From NCBI GenBank assembly GCA_037893245.1, contig JBAIAA010000106.1:1178001-1242000 (forward strand): a stretch of 64,000 nucleotides of DNA, read 5' to 3'. The translations under genes and the position numbers were made by a program. Shown here piece by piece: positions 20,630 to 32,674 of the stretch (position 1 is its first letter; every line of letters starts with the position of its first letter). Origin of the DNA: Crossaster papposus (lineage: Eukaryota; Echinodermata; Asteroidea; Velatida; Solasteridae). The notes beneath the pieces were generated by a model that saw nothing but the letters and a program-made list of their open reading frames with translations, was not told the DNA's origin and did no database searches.

Positions 20630-21282
20630 TATTGTATAACCCCTAGGCCCTTATGACTACATGTAGGAACCATCCTCAATCCTGTAAAATCCTCCAAATG
20701 CCACCATTTAATTCATCCTCAATCCTCAACAAACATCTGTTATTTCTTGAATTTGTTCAGTGGAGGGGTGACCACTGACTCAACCCTCTAAAATCCTCTT
20801 CCAATCACTGCTTTGGGTTGAGTCAGTACCAATATCATAGTGCGGATGATCAAACATATAAATGTTTGGTTACATTAATATGCTCTGAATATAAAAAATG
20901 TCTAAGCATAAAGAATGCTGGATATGGCCTACGAATTCAACCCATTTGCATCTTCCAAAATCAACTGTCAATTTTTGCCATTCCTCCTCAATTCTCCTAA
21001 ATCTTCCAAAACTGCAATGAGGATTTTGGAGAATTTAGGTGGGCTAACGCACTAGGCCCTGATTGCTACAAATGTATACCATCCTCAATCCTTAAAATTC
21101 TTTGATTACCCTACCCAAAAAAATGCATTCATCTAAAATCCTCTAAAATCCGCCCAAATTTTGCACTATTTTTAAAATGAGTGATACCCTCAAAAATCCA
21201 GCAACCGTAAAAACAGTGTGGGGAAGTCCTACAAACTCCCCATATGCTTCAATCACCATTCATCCTCATCCTCCAAAATAGA
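20630..21282. repeat. degenerate AATCCTC / CCAAAATCCTC-rich tract
   Basis: GCHFR intron 2 sequence with many irregular copies of ATCCTCAATCC and TCCAAAATCCTC, and a short inverted stretch near 21013-21050. Similar motifs recur at 59540-59600. No exon. Confidence 0.5.
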
Positions 21283-21595
21283 GTTGATTATTCCACTATT
21301 CCACTATTCCACTATGCCAGCTATGAGTTATCTCGTATCGCGTCACTACAAGATACCTCGTACGTAGCTGGCACAGTGGAATAATCAACTCTATGCCATT
21401 GCCAACCTACGAGTTATCTTGTAGTGACGCGGTACGGGATAACTCATAGCTGGCACAGTGGAATAATCAACTCTATGCCATTGCCAACCTATGAGTTATC
21501 TCGTAGTGACGCGGTACGAAATAACTCGTAGCTGGCATAGTGGAATGATCAACTCTATGCCATTGCCAACCTACGAGTTATCTCGTAGATATTTT
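21283..21595. repeat. 82-bp tandem array of palindromic units
   Basis: GGAATAATCAACTCTATGCC (with one A-to-G change) starts at about 21378, 21460 and 21542, an 82-bp period. Each unit has ACGAGTTATCTCGTA-type arms that can pair with the complementary half of the same unit (ATAACTCGTAGCTGGCA). The left end begins with a short ATTCCACT triplication. Confidence 0.85.
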
Positions 21596-22012
21596 TGTCT
21601 CCATAGAGTAATTAGCAATTACGTTAAAACGTTAATTAGAACGTACTACAACATATAGAAACCGAAAAAGTACTGTACCTATTATGTATTGCGGGCATGC
21701 GTACAACGCATGGCAAATGAGGACGCCCTGTTAAGTTATGCTCAGCAGTCAACGTGTTAATAAAATCATTGTACATAGCATAAGTACAAGGAGGGATGAG
21801 GCTTCAATAGGCAAAGCACAAAACAATTTTGATCAATAAATAAGATTGAACTATTCCACAAATTGTATTTTGCTACAAATGTAATTTGTGTCGAATTTTG
21901 GTTCCGGTAGTTCATAAAAGTCCCACCAGCATGCCAATAAAGGTTCAATAAACAGTCAAATTCAATCAAATTCAGCCTAAGAGCCGGTGTAAAGACTAGA
22001 ACACATTTAGCC

Positions 22013-22043
22013 GCCTGCCTGCCTGCCTGCCTGCCTGCCTGCC
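22013..22043 (+). repeat. (GCCT)n microsatellite
   Basis: About seven perfect GCCT units followed by GCCAGCCAGC, in GCHFR intron 2. Confidence 0.9.
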
Positions 22044-24146
22044 AGCCAGCATTTCAATACACATTGTGAATAATGTATACATTGACACGCCAAGAACATA
22101 TCAGATTCAGGGGCAAATTAGCATACTGTATGCTGTATGTAACTGTACCGTTTCCTCGACTTTACAATTTGCACATAAACTGCAAAGCTGAACTTTAAAA
22201 AAATTGATTATGACCATGGATACAATTTGTATTGTGTACATTGTACTTGTATACGACAAAGACAGTCTGAACTGAATGTCCTGTACATATAGTGAACAAC
22301 ATTTTGGGGGCATTAGAATTTCCAATGATGTACTGTACCTGTACCAGTTGTTCATTGTTTGACCATGGTCCAAAAATACATTTTGTAAATTTTTAGGGAG
22401 CCTTCACATGCAAACTCTCTGAGCAAGGCATTCATTGCTTAATATAAGTCACGCAGAATTAAAACAATGTGCTTTGATGTTTCAAAGCAATTATGCACGT
22501 GTTGCGCCATGTGGAAAATCTTCCCAACACGCGTGCTTGTTGTTCAAAATGTGTTCGAAATACGACGCAGCCGATTCGCGGAAATTATGCAAGGTGATGC
22601 TCAAAATGTTGATGCGCGTGGCGGATGTGTAGAAAATTACGTCATATGAGAGGGACCTACAAATAAATAGCCCTTGATTTCTGGGTCAACCAGTTTGAGC
22701 CAACACGTGCGCAGTCAGTAACTATTAAAACTGTTACACAAGGGTACAGTACATGTACAGTACATGATGTACACGACCAGTATGGTACATGTATAATGGA
22801 GGTACATTGTAATACGTAGGAAGAGTCATTGGCTCGTGAAGATCGATCGTTTACAGTCACAGTGAGCAACATCAGTCAGGATGAATGTACACCCTACCCT
22901 ATGGGCAACCCTACAGGCAGTTTGTAGTGTTAAAGGTACGGTAAATGCATAATGAATCCATGATGATGGACACTTTCTCATTGACCATTGCTCTTGTTAC
23001 ATTCCAAAGCGCTTCAATATTCACCAAAAACAATGACTGTGTATTATGATCCAATGCACACAGCTGGAGTGCATTGACACTGCAATGCAGTAAACAACAA
23101 GCACAGAGGAAGAATAAAGGCACATTAAGATTTTGTGTATACTTATATAATACGGTATACATGTACATGTATACATTTATAGAAGCGTTAGGGAGCCAGT
23201 ATTAGTAACAATACATTGTAAATTCAGAATTGTAAATCTGAAATTATTGCAAAAACATGTACAATTCTTTGTTTTAATACACAATTATTTTATGAAAACA
23301 ACACAGGCCTCTGAAGTTAAATTAATACATGTATGTATTTCCCTTTTAACCATAAACAGTGCTGGATCCATCAATTTCAATATAAATTTCCACAAACCCT
23401 AGGGGTTACTGGTGTTAACAATGTATCTATTTGAAATAAAACATTTCATTTGTATAGTAATTTATATATATTTTCCATATTAAACCATAAATGTGTGTAT
23501 CTTGTTCTATGTACTATTTGTTTAATGTACGCTCGGGCGGAATTGTTTTATGTACATGTAGGCCTAAATTGTTTGCATGATGAATAAATAAATCTTGAAT
23601 CTTGTATAATTTCTTTAATTTATGGTGCTTTGGTGAGAATGAGCAAATAATAAAAAAAAAAAAATAATAATAATAATAATAATACTTTTTTTTTAAATAT
23701 CTTCCAAATATCTTCCCAAAATGTTGGCAGGTAGGCTGGTGAACTGTGATTCAATCAAGCCTAAAAGTAAAAAAACACGCGGCAAACTTCCTGGAGCATT
23801 CGCAATATTTTTTACAATAGGAAATATACATGTATATCAGTTTCCCTAAATTTAAATTTCTTTTTACAAAATACAAAGGCCATTTGGGGATGATTTTCTT
23901 GATAAATCAATACTTAAACGCAAGTGCCACTAGGGGTGAACTTTCAGACTCGACATATGTATGTGGTTATTTTCCTGAAAACATGGGGGGGAATTCCTAT
24001 TTAAGGTTTAATTCAATAAAAACCTTGCTAAAACTTTGTGGAATTTCACACCGTATCTATCCAACCGTCGTGTAACCATCATGTAACCGCCGGGTAACAT
24101 GACATTTGTTCTAATCACACTATGCTCTCCCTGTCTCGCCCAACAG
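22044..24146. other. rest of GCHFR intron 2 before the proximal last exon
   Basis: AT-rich with many GTACATGTAC-type palindromes. AATAAATAAATCTTGAATCTTG at about 23583-23604 resembles the 3' tail of an RTE-type LINE, and an AAT microsatellite lies at about 23660-23685. No exon recognised. Confidence 0.45.
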
Positions 24147-24312
24147 CCAGCAGTACAGCACTCAAGACATGGCGCGATTGGTGCTCGAAAAACTAGAAAG
24201 GCGGGGCTACAAAGTCGTCAGCCAATCCGCAGCTGGGCAGACCATGATCTGGACCTTGCATAAGCCATTGCCATTGGCCAACGGGCCTTTAACTGAGGGT
24301 GGGTCACCCTGA
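24147..24312 (+). CDS. GCHFR: GCHFR, alternative last exon A (proximal)
   Basis: A pyrimidine-rich tract and CAACAG precede a C that completes the phase-2 codon from exon 2. Then come 54 codons and TGA: QQYSTQDMARLVLEKLERRG, YKVVSQSAAGQTMIWTLHKP and LPLANGPLTEGGSP. The core matches the last exon of human GFRP (IVLDKLECRGFRVLS..., GQTLVWCLHKE). Compared with exon B it has a 10-residue-longer tail and AAG in place of the human-like GVG/GMG before QT. By eye the two exons share about 19 of 39 aligned residues, so the duplication is old. A possible AATAAA lies at 25339-25344. An isolated pseudo-exon is possible, but intact splice site, frame and motifs argue against decay. Confidence 0.85.
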
Positions 24313-25525
24313 CATACGGGTACATGTACCAATGCCTGATGGGTACTAGAGATGGCTTCCTACCGGTACCAGTATATTCTGTGGGATTTTTCGTTTGATA
24401 CAGTACGTATAACTTATAGGCTTACAGTTTTTCATCCAATATTTTTATATTTTTGTCATATTATATTCTTGTAAATGTAGGCTTTTTGCGTAGCAGACAT
24501 ACTAGAGGACAATACCTTTGTTTTCACAAGTGAACCTTTACTAGAAAGTATCCCGATTCCTAAAATATTGTCATGCACAAACATTTGGTGTTGGTGACTG
24601 AATAATTATGGTGGTACCGGTACATTGTATCCTGAATCCATCCAAATCCTGCAGTATATACAACCCTCAATATTCAATAAGAAGCTATCTTGAATCTAAC
24701 CAAATTTCTCTAAAACAGGGCGATGGATTTTTATGATTGAGGGATGTTGAGGTTAAAAGAAACAATACCATGTAAGACCTCTACATGTAGGTAGACTCAT
24801 AATAACATGAGAAGTATCAGCAATCGATGCATGTACAATGTATGTAAACATTATGGAGACACAGTGTACGTAAAGTAAGTCATGAAAAACAAGGATGTAC
24901 TAAAACTTGTACAGTCTGTTCGTCTGAGAGAAATCTATTAACATTCAGTACTGCTGAACATTTTATAAGCAATTAACTACGAACACTTCTCTTTCGAGGT
25001 AACACTATCCTCAGTATTTTGCTACAAAATATAATTTGCATGTAACCAACTGTGAAATTGTATTCTCAGGGTGATTCAACCAAACGGCTCCCGTAATTAA
25101 AGAAAAACATTCCAAAATGTGAGTGTGAATATATATTTTTATTTTATTTTTATTTTTTTTAATGGCCAAATTGACTAATCATAAACACTGTTTTGGAATT
25201 TCAATTCCAAAGATAAATTTATAAAAAGCGTGTGTAGAACATGGTAAAATGTCTTGTGGCCGCTTTCCTTTGGTTGCACCACAAAAGTGTCTTTTCAAAT
25301 TATGGAGTTATTATTGTGCATTATATTTAGAGGCAATCAATAAAACACATGTGGAGGAAAACTGAAAAGCATTATTTTATATTAATAAATACCTAGGAGA
25401 GTTGAAGGCTTCTGATTGGCCGAGACTCGATCACGTGCAGGTCATTATATGTAGTAATATCATGGTTTTTCCAAGGGCCGTTTTCTAAACCCCGGCTTTG
25501 GGCTGCATTCTGGCCACATTACAGA
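24313..25525. other. GCHFR, between alternative last exons; no other exon seen
   Basis: May include the 3' UTR of the short-range transcript. AATAAA occurs at 25339-25344. Otherwise AT-rich and featureless. Confidence 0.4.
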
Positions 25526-26270
25526 CGTTTTCCTAGTTCCGGATCGCAAAAAATATTCAGGCTGTTTTCGGCAAGTCTAATCTTCGAAATTTAAATGAAA
25601 TAGGTTTAGTAGTTTACCTTGAGTGATGGAGAAACTACAGTTTTTGTTTCGATATTTATGCTCTTCTTTATTTGAAAATACGACGTCATATACCGACATC
25701 CCTTTTTCTAGTTGCGGATCAGTTTAAACAATTCCGGATCGAGTAAAAAACTGCTTCGTACATGAAATATTATCACGCTAGAACTAACCCGAATCAAGCC
25801 TATATTTCTGATAAAGTATTCATTAATTTATATATATACAGTTTAAAATAAATTTCAAATACTTTCACTTCCAATAAAGTTTAAAAAGAGGACTTGCAAG
25901 GAAATGCTTTGAAATGTTTTGTAATGTTTTGTCCGTGTACGTGTGTGGCGTGCGGCAACGAGCCGATAAACTTTGTCCTACCCGGTACAGAACACGTCAT
26001 ATGAAATCGCTTGCGCGTGTGTAGTTGATGCATGTATTTTACGGACGATCCGGAACTAGGAAAAAATTAACGTTCAGTCTTTGGCAGATTTTTTAATACT
26101 GGAGACTTTTAGACTTATTTTTACTTATGTATCAAGAAGCTTGTATGTTTCTTTTCAAAATGCACTTCATCTAAACAAATAGTATTGGAGGCCATGCATA
26201 ACAAGGTACAAATGTAGGTTTTTATTTGAAGCGATCCGGAACTAGGGAAAAATCCGGAACTAGGAAAACG
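25526..26270. mobile_element. foldback element with CCTAGTTCCGGATC motifs
   Basis: CGTTTTCCTAGTTCCGGATC at the left end is mirrored by GATCCGGAACTAGGAAAACG at the right. Internal copies or near copies occur near 25709, 25730, 26045 and 26232, in both orientations. No coding sequence. Target duplications were not resolved. Confidence 0.6.
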
Positions 26271-26439
26271 ACTGTACCACTGCTAAACTACATGAACAAA
26301 GCCAAAATACGGAAACGAAGCTGCGTTTGTAAAACGGCCTAGAAGAAGCCGCGAAATTCAGAGTATTTTCACCATTTTTCTCGTTAAAAAGGTATTTATT
26401 AAAGGTAATAACAGTGCAAGAACCCGGTTATTACGTTAT

Positions 26440-26543
26440 AGATAATGCCCGAGTTACGCGCCATTCGTGGGTAATAATGTCCCGAGGGCGAAGCCCGAGG
26501 GACATTATTACCCACGAATGGCGCGTTAACGAGGGCATTATCT
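26440..26543. repeat. long hairpin 1 of the CGAG-GAA-CGAG apex type
   Basis: Arms of about 44 bp, nearly perfect (AGATAATGCCCGAGTTACGC and its complement outside, GTGGGTAATAATGTCCC inside). They meet at the apex CGAGGGCGAAGCCCGAGG. Confidence 0.9.
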
Positions 26544-26767
26544 GACTTAACCTCCACCTGGGACGTCACCACCTATTGTCCTACCGCTCCATTATTTTGC
26601 ACGAATGGAGCGTCTTTGTTCAGAAGACACTTTATACTAACCGGTGTAGCGGTTCGTGATATTTTTTTCCAGGAGCTGGGTGGTTCGTGATTAAAATATT
26701 CATGAGAACTCATATACACTCATATACATTAAATAACTATAAAGAATTATAAAGAACAGCTTCTTTC

Positions 26768-26842
26768 ACTAACTCGTCAATAGCATAGTTGGTAGAGAGG
26801 AGAGCTATGGATCGAAAGGTCTGTGGTTCGAATCCGACTATC
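26768..26842 (+). other. tRNA-like sequence inside a foldback element
   Basis: TAGCATAGTTGGTAGAG fits a polymerase III A box and GGTTCGAATCC fits a B box, 35-40 bp apart as in tRNA genes. The TPsiC stem and acceptor stem pair poorly, so it is more likely a tRNA pseudogene or SINE head than a working tRNA. Isotype not assigned. Confidence 0.5.
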
Positions 26843-27104
26843 GATAATGTTTGTCTTTTTCTTCGACACATTTTCGTATGGGTTAGTTTAACCATAGAAC
26901 AAGATTGAAGGGAAAATCGGATTGGAGTACATAGGTTTCTTAAAAAATACAACGAAAACCGCTACACTGGTTAGTTTCAGTGACTTCCTCTTTGTTCACT
27001 TGCGTTACCTTCCCAAAATAATGGAGAGATATCGCCTCCAACGCTCCATTCGTTCAAAATAATGGAGCAGTAGGACAATAGGGTGACGTCACGGGTGGAG
27101 GTTA

Positions 27105-27209
27105 ATGCGTGGTAATGACCGGGTTGGGGGATGACCGCTGGTAATGGACCTCGCCTTCGGCTCGATCCATTACCAGCGGTCATCCCCCAACCCGGTCATT
27201 ACCACGCAG
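27105..27209. repeat. long hairpin 2 of the CGAG-GAA-CGAG apex type
   Basis: Arms GCGTGGTAATGACCGGGTTG and GGGGATGACCGCTGGTAATG with their complements, meeting at CCTCGCCTTCGGCTCG. Read on the other strand, the apex is CGAGCCGAAGGCGAGG. Confidence 0.9.
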
Positions 27210-27245
27210 TAATAACCAGGTTCTCGCACTGTTATTTAATTACCC

Positions 27246-28167
27246 AAGTATTGTTTATGTAGATTAAAAGACTGGTATAATTGTTGTTACATGTGTATGT
27301 GTTAAAACTCACTCTGGCATCTGTATTGCCATGGGTGACCCAGCAGTTGTTTTTACAATTTATTCATATTGTTTATTTTAAAAAGTGTACATTACATGTA
27401 TGTTGAGCAATTTTGTTTTGCATACAACTTTTATTATTAAAACTGTGAACTGTAGTTACAGTACCATAGCTTTCATTTATAAATGCATTAAACTTATTCT
27501 TTTTCCCACTGATAACAGTTTAAAACATTGGTCGCGATATGGTTTATACAAAATGTATACAATGTGCATTGTAGGGATGTAGGTTAATATATTCCAAGCA
27601 GTGCAGGCACCAAATCAAAATTCATCGTAAGCTGTTAATAATTTACATGGACATTTATTACAAACACAAAAACATCAGTCAATCACGAGAAACTTTAACC
27701 CTAACCCCCTAGGCCTTACTTTGAGCTAAAGAACTGCGTACTACAGAATACTACTTAGTATTTTGTAGCATTGGGTCTCTCCGTGACTGATGATTGGGTG
27801 TGTACTGACAGAGTACAGATACTGCCAACTACAAATAGGTCAGTAATACTTACCTGGCAAAAAATGCAGTAGTCCAGCCTTGACCCATTGCTGTGTCCCA
27901 AGTGACAATTTTTGCTGTAGAGTTTAGAACACTCTGCACAGCATACATGGGCCATGCACACTCGGCAAGCAGAGGGACCCAATGCTAAAAAGTACTATCA
28001 GTGCAATTAGGGGTGAAGTACCAAATACTAAAAATTACTACAGGCATTGCACACAAGTCAGTGAGAGTACTGCATACTACTTTTTACTACTAGTAGTAAA
28101 AAGTAGCATTAGGTAGGGTTAGGGTTAAAAGGCGTAAATTATTTTCAAGTTGTGTTTTCAGTTTTAA
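27246..28167. other. between GCHFR last exons; no gene recognised
   Basis: AT-rich sequence with irregular TACTACAAAATACT-type repeats (27730-28100). No coding signal. Confidence 0.4.
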
Positions 28168-28402
28168 CCAGTTCGCGCCGGATGACGTATATTTCCCCAA
28201 GTTTCAAAACGGATGACGCATAAACACGCCACGAGCAAGGCTGGAAATGCGTGGGTGTGCTTATCGGTACTTTCGGCCTAAACACGCTTCGGATTCCTAA
28301 GCGTGGTCAGGCCGATAGTACCGGGAAGTTCGGATCGAGTTTCGTTAAAAATTATCCCGCCCATCGGCTTGGTGATGTTAAAATAGTCCTGGCGCGAACT
28401 GG
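28168..28402. mobile_element. MITE family B (TTAA-flanked), copy 1
   Basis: Ends CCAGTTCGCGCCGGATGACG and GGCGCGAACTGG are bordered by TTAA on both sides (28164-28167, 28403-28406). Internally it has AAAACGGATGACGCATAAAC and ACACGCC, typical of the family. Six copies are in the window. Exact TTAA target duplications suggest piggyBac-type mobilisation (inference). Confidence 0.9.
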
Positions 28403-28411
28403 TTAAATTAA

Positions 28412-28777
28412 GAGTAGGATACACCATTTGCAGATATCGAAAAAAATGTACTACTAAATTACATGTATTAAGAAATATCTTACTTATTTGCAAGTAAATA
28501 ATGATTCTAGGCATCCAGCAAAATGATTGTACCATATCCTGTAATTGTTAAGAAACAAACAAATCACGATCGCCAGACGGCGATTGCGAAAAAAACACAA
28601 TTACAACTGCCCGACACAGGTTGAAAACGAACACTGTTTTTCCTTGCTTTTCTCGGCATCCATGATTGTAAAACTGCTGACAGGTCAGTGAGTTAATTGA
28701 TATTTACTATAAAATACAACCCCCCAAATCCAGCCATTCCTGATAATTCAAGCAATTACCAATGGTGTATCTTACCT
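28412..28777 (-). mobile_element. MITE family A, full-length copy
   Basis: Runs from GAGTAGGATACACCATTTGC to ACCAATGGTGTATCTTACCT, with TTAA at 28408-28411 and a mutated TTAG on the right. It starts nine bases after a family B copy ends. Confidence 0.85.
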
Positions 28778-29606
28778 TTAGGTTGACTTTGAATCTGTTG
28801 CTTATGTCGCCTGAAGTATGTAATAAGCATGTAGTTTTAATATGTTAAGTGTGTGCATGTACTTGTGCATGTATTTATTTCAAATTCAGAAGCGTATAAC
28901 CGTAATCATGGTAATGAAAAGGACCGGAGGGAACTCAACATTTCGGAAAGTAGGCTTAGCCCGTCATCAGGAGACGAGCAGAGCCTATACTATCCAAAAC
29001 AATATTTTTAGAACCACACATGTCACTATTAATTATAGAGAAATACCTTATTGCCTTTTCGCCATGCAAACCTTCACAAATCATGAATCCCGGTAATGTT
29101 AAAAATTGGACAAAATCATGCTCAGTTTTCAGCGACAATTGTATATCTATAAGTTTACATTTGTGTACATGTACTGTATGCCCCAAGTTTTTGAGTGTGG
29201 TATTGTGTATTTTTAGAAACGCGGAAGTGTGTGTATTTTGTATTTCTTGTATCTGTTTTTTAAATATGCCTATTAAATCAAGTACGGTACAATGTACTGC
29301 GTAAAGCATTCTGAAAAGTACTGCATATTAAACATAATAAAAGGCTTAAACATTGTTAAAGACAATAAAGTCGTACATGCTTATTGATGCCAAATTTGTG
29401 TCCGAAAGTTGTTATTTCAACCCTAACTCCCTTAAGTGTCTGCAAAATCATATGGATTTTAAAGGACTGTGGGGGTTATTTACCCTTGCTTTGTTACATG
29501 CCAGGCTCCCAAACATTTCAATATTTGAATATTTGGCTTGTAAACTTAATGGCCAACGTTTGAGCATGGTTTGAACTTTGAGCAAGTGTGTTGACCATTT
29601 TCATGT
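28778..29606. other. between GCHFR last exons; no gene recognised
   Basis: Overlapping short open frames occur on both strands with no recognisable domain and no codon-level support. Confidence 0.4.
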
Positions 29607-31149
29607 CAGGCGCGGATCTAGGATCTTTTTAGATGGGGGGGCACACCCAAAACTTGAAAATGTGAAGCGCGAAGCCCTTACGGGCGTGGAGTCCGGGGCC
29701 CACTTAAGGGATTTTTTTGGATTCTATATGCTTTGTGGTGCAATCTGAGGCAATTCCTGGCCTATTTCCTCTGATTTTTTTATCCAAAGTTTTAAAAATG
29801 ATATGGAGATAAAATGAAGAATTATGGAGATTTTAATGGAGAATATATATAAATAAATACATAAATAAATATATACTATATATAAATTTATTTATGAATG
29901 TGGGGCACATCCAAAACTGGAAAATGCGAGCGTGGGGTGTGGGGCCCGCTTAAGGGCTCCGAAATTTGTTGGATTCTATGCTTTGTGGTGCAATCTGAGG
30001 CGATTTCTGGCCACTTTCCTCTGAGTTTTTTAGCAAAAATGTAAAATAAATATAAAATGGAGAATTATGGAGATTATATTACACATTTATTGATGAATGT
30101 GGGGCACACCCCAAATTGAAAAATGTGGGCACGAAGCATTGACGGCGTGGGGTGCAATCCGGTGAGGCAATTCCTGGCCTCTTTCCTCTGATTTTTTTAG
30201 CAAAAGTTTTCAAGATTATATGGAGATAAAATAGAGAATTATGAAGATTATAAATATATAATATAAGTTTATATATGAATGTGGGACACACCCAAAACTG
30301 GAACATGCAAGAATATATTGGCATAATCACCATTGGGTCGACCATTTTCCGTAATTTTACGACATTAGGGTGACCACCGTCGTTAGGGTGACCATTTCGA
30401 GGTCGTCCGAACGACCAACTACTGAAAGGAGTTACATTTTGTTTATGTCGATAGAGTGGGGTCCACAATGCATAAATATGAAATTTCGTGGAAAAAGCTC
30501 TAGGTAAAAACGGGTTAGGTTTTTACCTAACACGTCTCTATGCACGTCTCTATGGAGTGGTCGCGCTAATGTCTGTTTTTCGAGAATATATATATAAATA
30601 TATATAAATATATACTGTATATAGCAAAACTGACGCCAAAAAGATGAGCTTTCGGACAATGTCCTACCGTAGCTTAGGTTGGACAAATTATAGCTCCATG
30701 GACAAACCAACCATAGAGAAAGGAACAGAACCAACCAACTAACATTCTTACACAAGGTCATTAACAACATAAACATTCATCCAGATATACTGCAATAAAA
30801 GGGTAATTGGTAATGGAGGTAAATTACTGCCAATTCAATGACCACATGTCCACCAGGCGCGGGAATATTTATCGAACCTCGATGCCGTATGAGTATCATA
30901 CGTTGGTTAACGGAGCCACCTCTGATATCAACGAGCGGCTATATGCGCGCCAGGCGGGTTCAGGTTGTCTTCTGCGGAATGCCAATGTACGGCCTCGCTC
31001 TCCCGCTGCGAGTAGAGACCCTGAGAGGATTTCATGTGCATGGAGAAATTAAGCGGGTGTGGGTCGCAAACTGGGCCGGGTTCCATGGATTGATGGATTT
31101 ACTCATTTTACCCCCCCCCCCCCCCCCCCCCCCCCTGGATCCGCGCCTG
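29607..31149. mobile_element. hAT-like DNA element remnant
   Basis: Terminal inverted repeat CAGGCGCGGATCTAGG at the left and CCTGGATCCGCGCCTG at the right, with CATGT directly outside both ends (29602-29606, 31150-31154). The CAGG...GGATC terminus resembles known hAT-type ends, but hAT elements duplicate 8 bp, so class is uncertain. The interior has tandem repeats, a poly-C tract (31111-31135) and an unassigned open region (30838-31080). Confidence 0.6.
29625..30310. repeat. degenerate ~190-bp tandem repeats
   Basis: Three to four units, each starting GTGGGGCACACCCAAAACTG or similar and containing TTGTGGTGCAATCTGAGGC, TTTCCTCTGA and AATTATGGAGATT. Units begin near 29635, 29900, 30100 and 30280. 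They lie inside the hAT-like element. Confidence 0.75.
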
Positions 31150-31154
31150 CATGT

Positions 31155-31967
31155 GGTACGGTAACTCCCCCCCCCCCACCTTTCCTCTGCTGAAGATGCC
31201 TGGTCCACCTCTGTCCCATGTATATCAGTTACAATTAAGGGTTTACCACTTTTTGAAAAGGTGTGAAAATTCAATTCCCACTTGTGTAACATATATAGAG
31301 AAATTTGGTACCTTGTGGAGACTTGAACACAATGGGGATAATGGGAGTGACAAAGTCTCCACAGGGTATATTTCTATAGATAAATAGTTCTCCACAATTT
31401 TTTCATGAAATAAATTCGTAGATTTTACTCAAACTAGAACATGGTGTTTGGGTATTATAGGGTATATTTTGTCCAAAATGTCAACCCAGAAAATTAACAG
31501 TGGTTGAAATATATAGGAGCATTTTGAAGTAAACTTGCGAGTCCTTAAATTTTGAACACGAGAACAAAGAGATGTCTCTACTATGAATAAAAATTTGTCG
31601 ATGTGTGAAGAGGTGGAAAACAATTTCCGAGTATAAGGTTAACTTCAAAATTGCACTGTACTGTATGTAGGGATAAGAATGTTTACCCTTGATTCATTGA
31701 AAAAATACCAATGATTGGGTGTTTTGCAATCTGTGAATGCAGATTATGCATAACAACATTTTAGATTAAATAATTAGCATGTTTAGATTGATGACTAATA
31801 ACTGACGTGAAGATTTCTTGTTCAAAAATATTTATGTTCTGGACCACACAACGTCGTACAGAGTAGTTTTTGAATGCTGTTTAATAGAATACAAAATGTG
31901 TGGTTTACAGTTTAGTTACTGCTACCCCAGTTAACCTAACTAAGGGAACATGGTAGGGTCCGTGCCC

Positions 31968-32001
<34 letters not shown>

Positions 32002-32052
32002 CCCCCTCCATGTTTATCAGTTTGTTTGATGTATTCAAATTGGTTTAGTTAA
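31155..32052. other. no gene recognised; poly-C tract at 31971-31999
   Basis: AT-rich. The part around 31300-31420 has weak similarity to 41950-42020 (CAATGGG, CTCCACA, TTCATGAAATA), suggesting an old dispersed repeat. Confidence 0.4.
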
Positions 32053-32407
32053 AGGTAGGATACACCATTGGTAATAATTTTCGTGAATTATCATGAATGG
32101 GTGGATTTGGGGGTTGTATTTGTTAGTCATTTTTCCTGCTTGAAGTTTTACAATCATGGATGCTGAGAAAAGCAAAAAAAACACATTCATTTTCAACCGG
32201 CGTCTGGCATTGGTTCTTTTGATGTTTTTGGTTTTTTTGCAATCGCCGTTCCGCGATCGTGATTTTTTTTTCGGAACAATTACAGGATATCTAGCGCAAT
32301 CATTTTGCTGTATGTCTACAATCATTATTTACTTTCAAATAAGTAAAATAGTTCTTATTAATTTGGTAGTAAAATTTGTTGATATCTGCAAACGGTGTAT
32401 TCTACCT
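32053..32407 (+). mobile_element. MITE family A, full-length copy
   Basis: AGGTAGGATACACCATTGGT at the left after TTAA (32049-32052), and GGTGTATTCTACCT at the right. It ends about 270 bp before the distal GCHFR last exon. Confidence 0.88.
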
Positions 32408-32674
32408 TTATATCTTCCTTGTCAGAATAAGGAACTCTTATTCGGTCATTTTAATCGACATCAAATTAAAGATGAAACACCCCCTGCCACTGTTTTTAAT
32501 GTTAAAATATATACCTAAACTGAAATACGGTACGCATAAATATACTCAATTTGTCATACGTTAAAATATATTTGAACTTGAATATCACTTGTGAAAAATT
32601 GTCATCTTAATACTATTTAAACCACACTGCCACTATTAAGAACAAAAATGGGTACTTTTGTTTCTGTATAACAG

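Larger units (their letters stand above)
26404..27245. mobile_element. nested foldback element with two apex-sharing hairpins
   Basis: Outer ends pair: GTGCAAGAACCCGGTTATTA (from 26414) with TAATAACCAGGTTCTCGCAC (27210-27229). Inside each end is a long hairpin (26440-26543; 27105-27209). Next inward, TTAACCTCCACC...CTCCATTATTTTG (26545-26598) pairs with its complement at 27055-27104. The centre (about 26643-26973) has its own inverted ends, CTAACCGGTGTAGCGGTT and AACCGCTACACTGGTTAG. No transposase was found. Confidence 0.75.

Noticed and set aside
26768..26842. Functional tRNA gene
   Set aside because: A and B boxes are good, but the TPsiC and acceptor stems do not pair properly and it lies inside a foldback element.
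30838..31164. 108-residue plus-strand open frame (GIFIEPRCRMSIIRW...)
   Set aside because: Inside a repeat element, partly made of a poly-C tract, with no recognised domain and an overlapping alternative frame.
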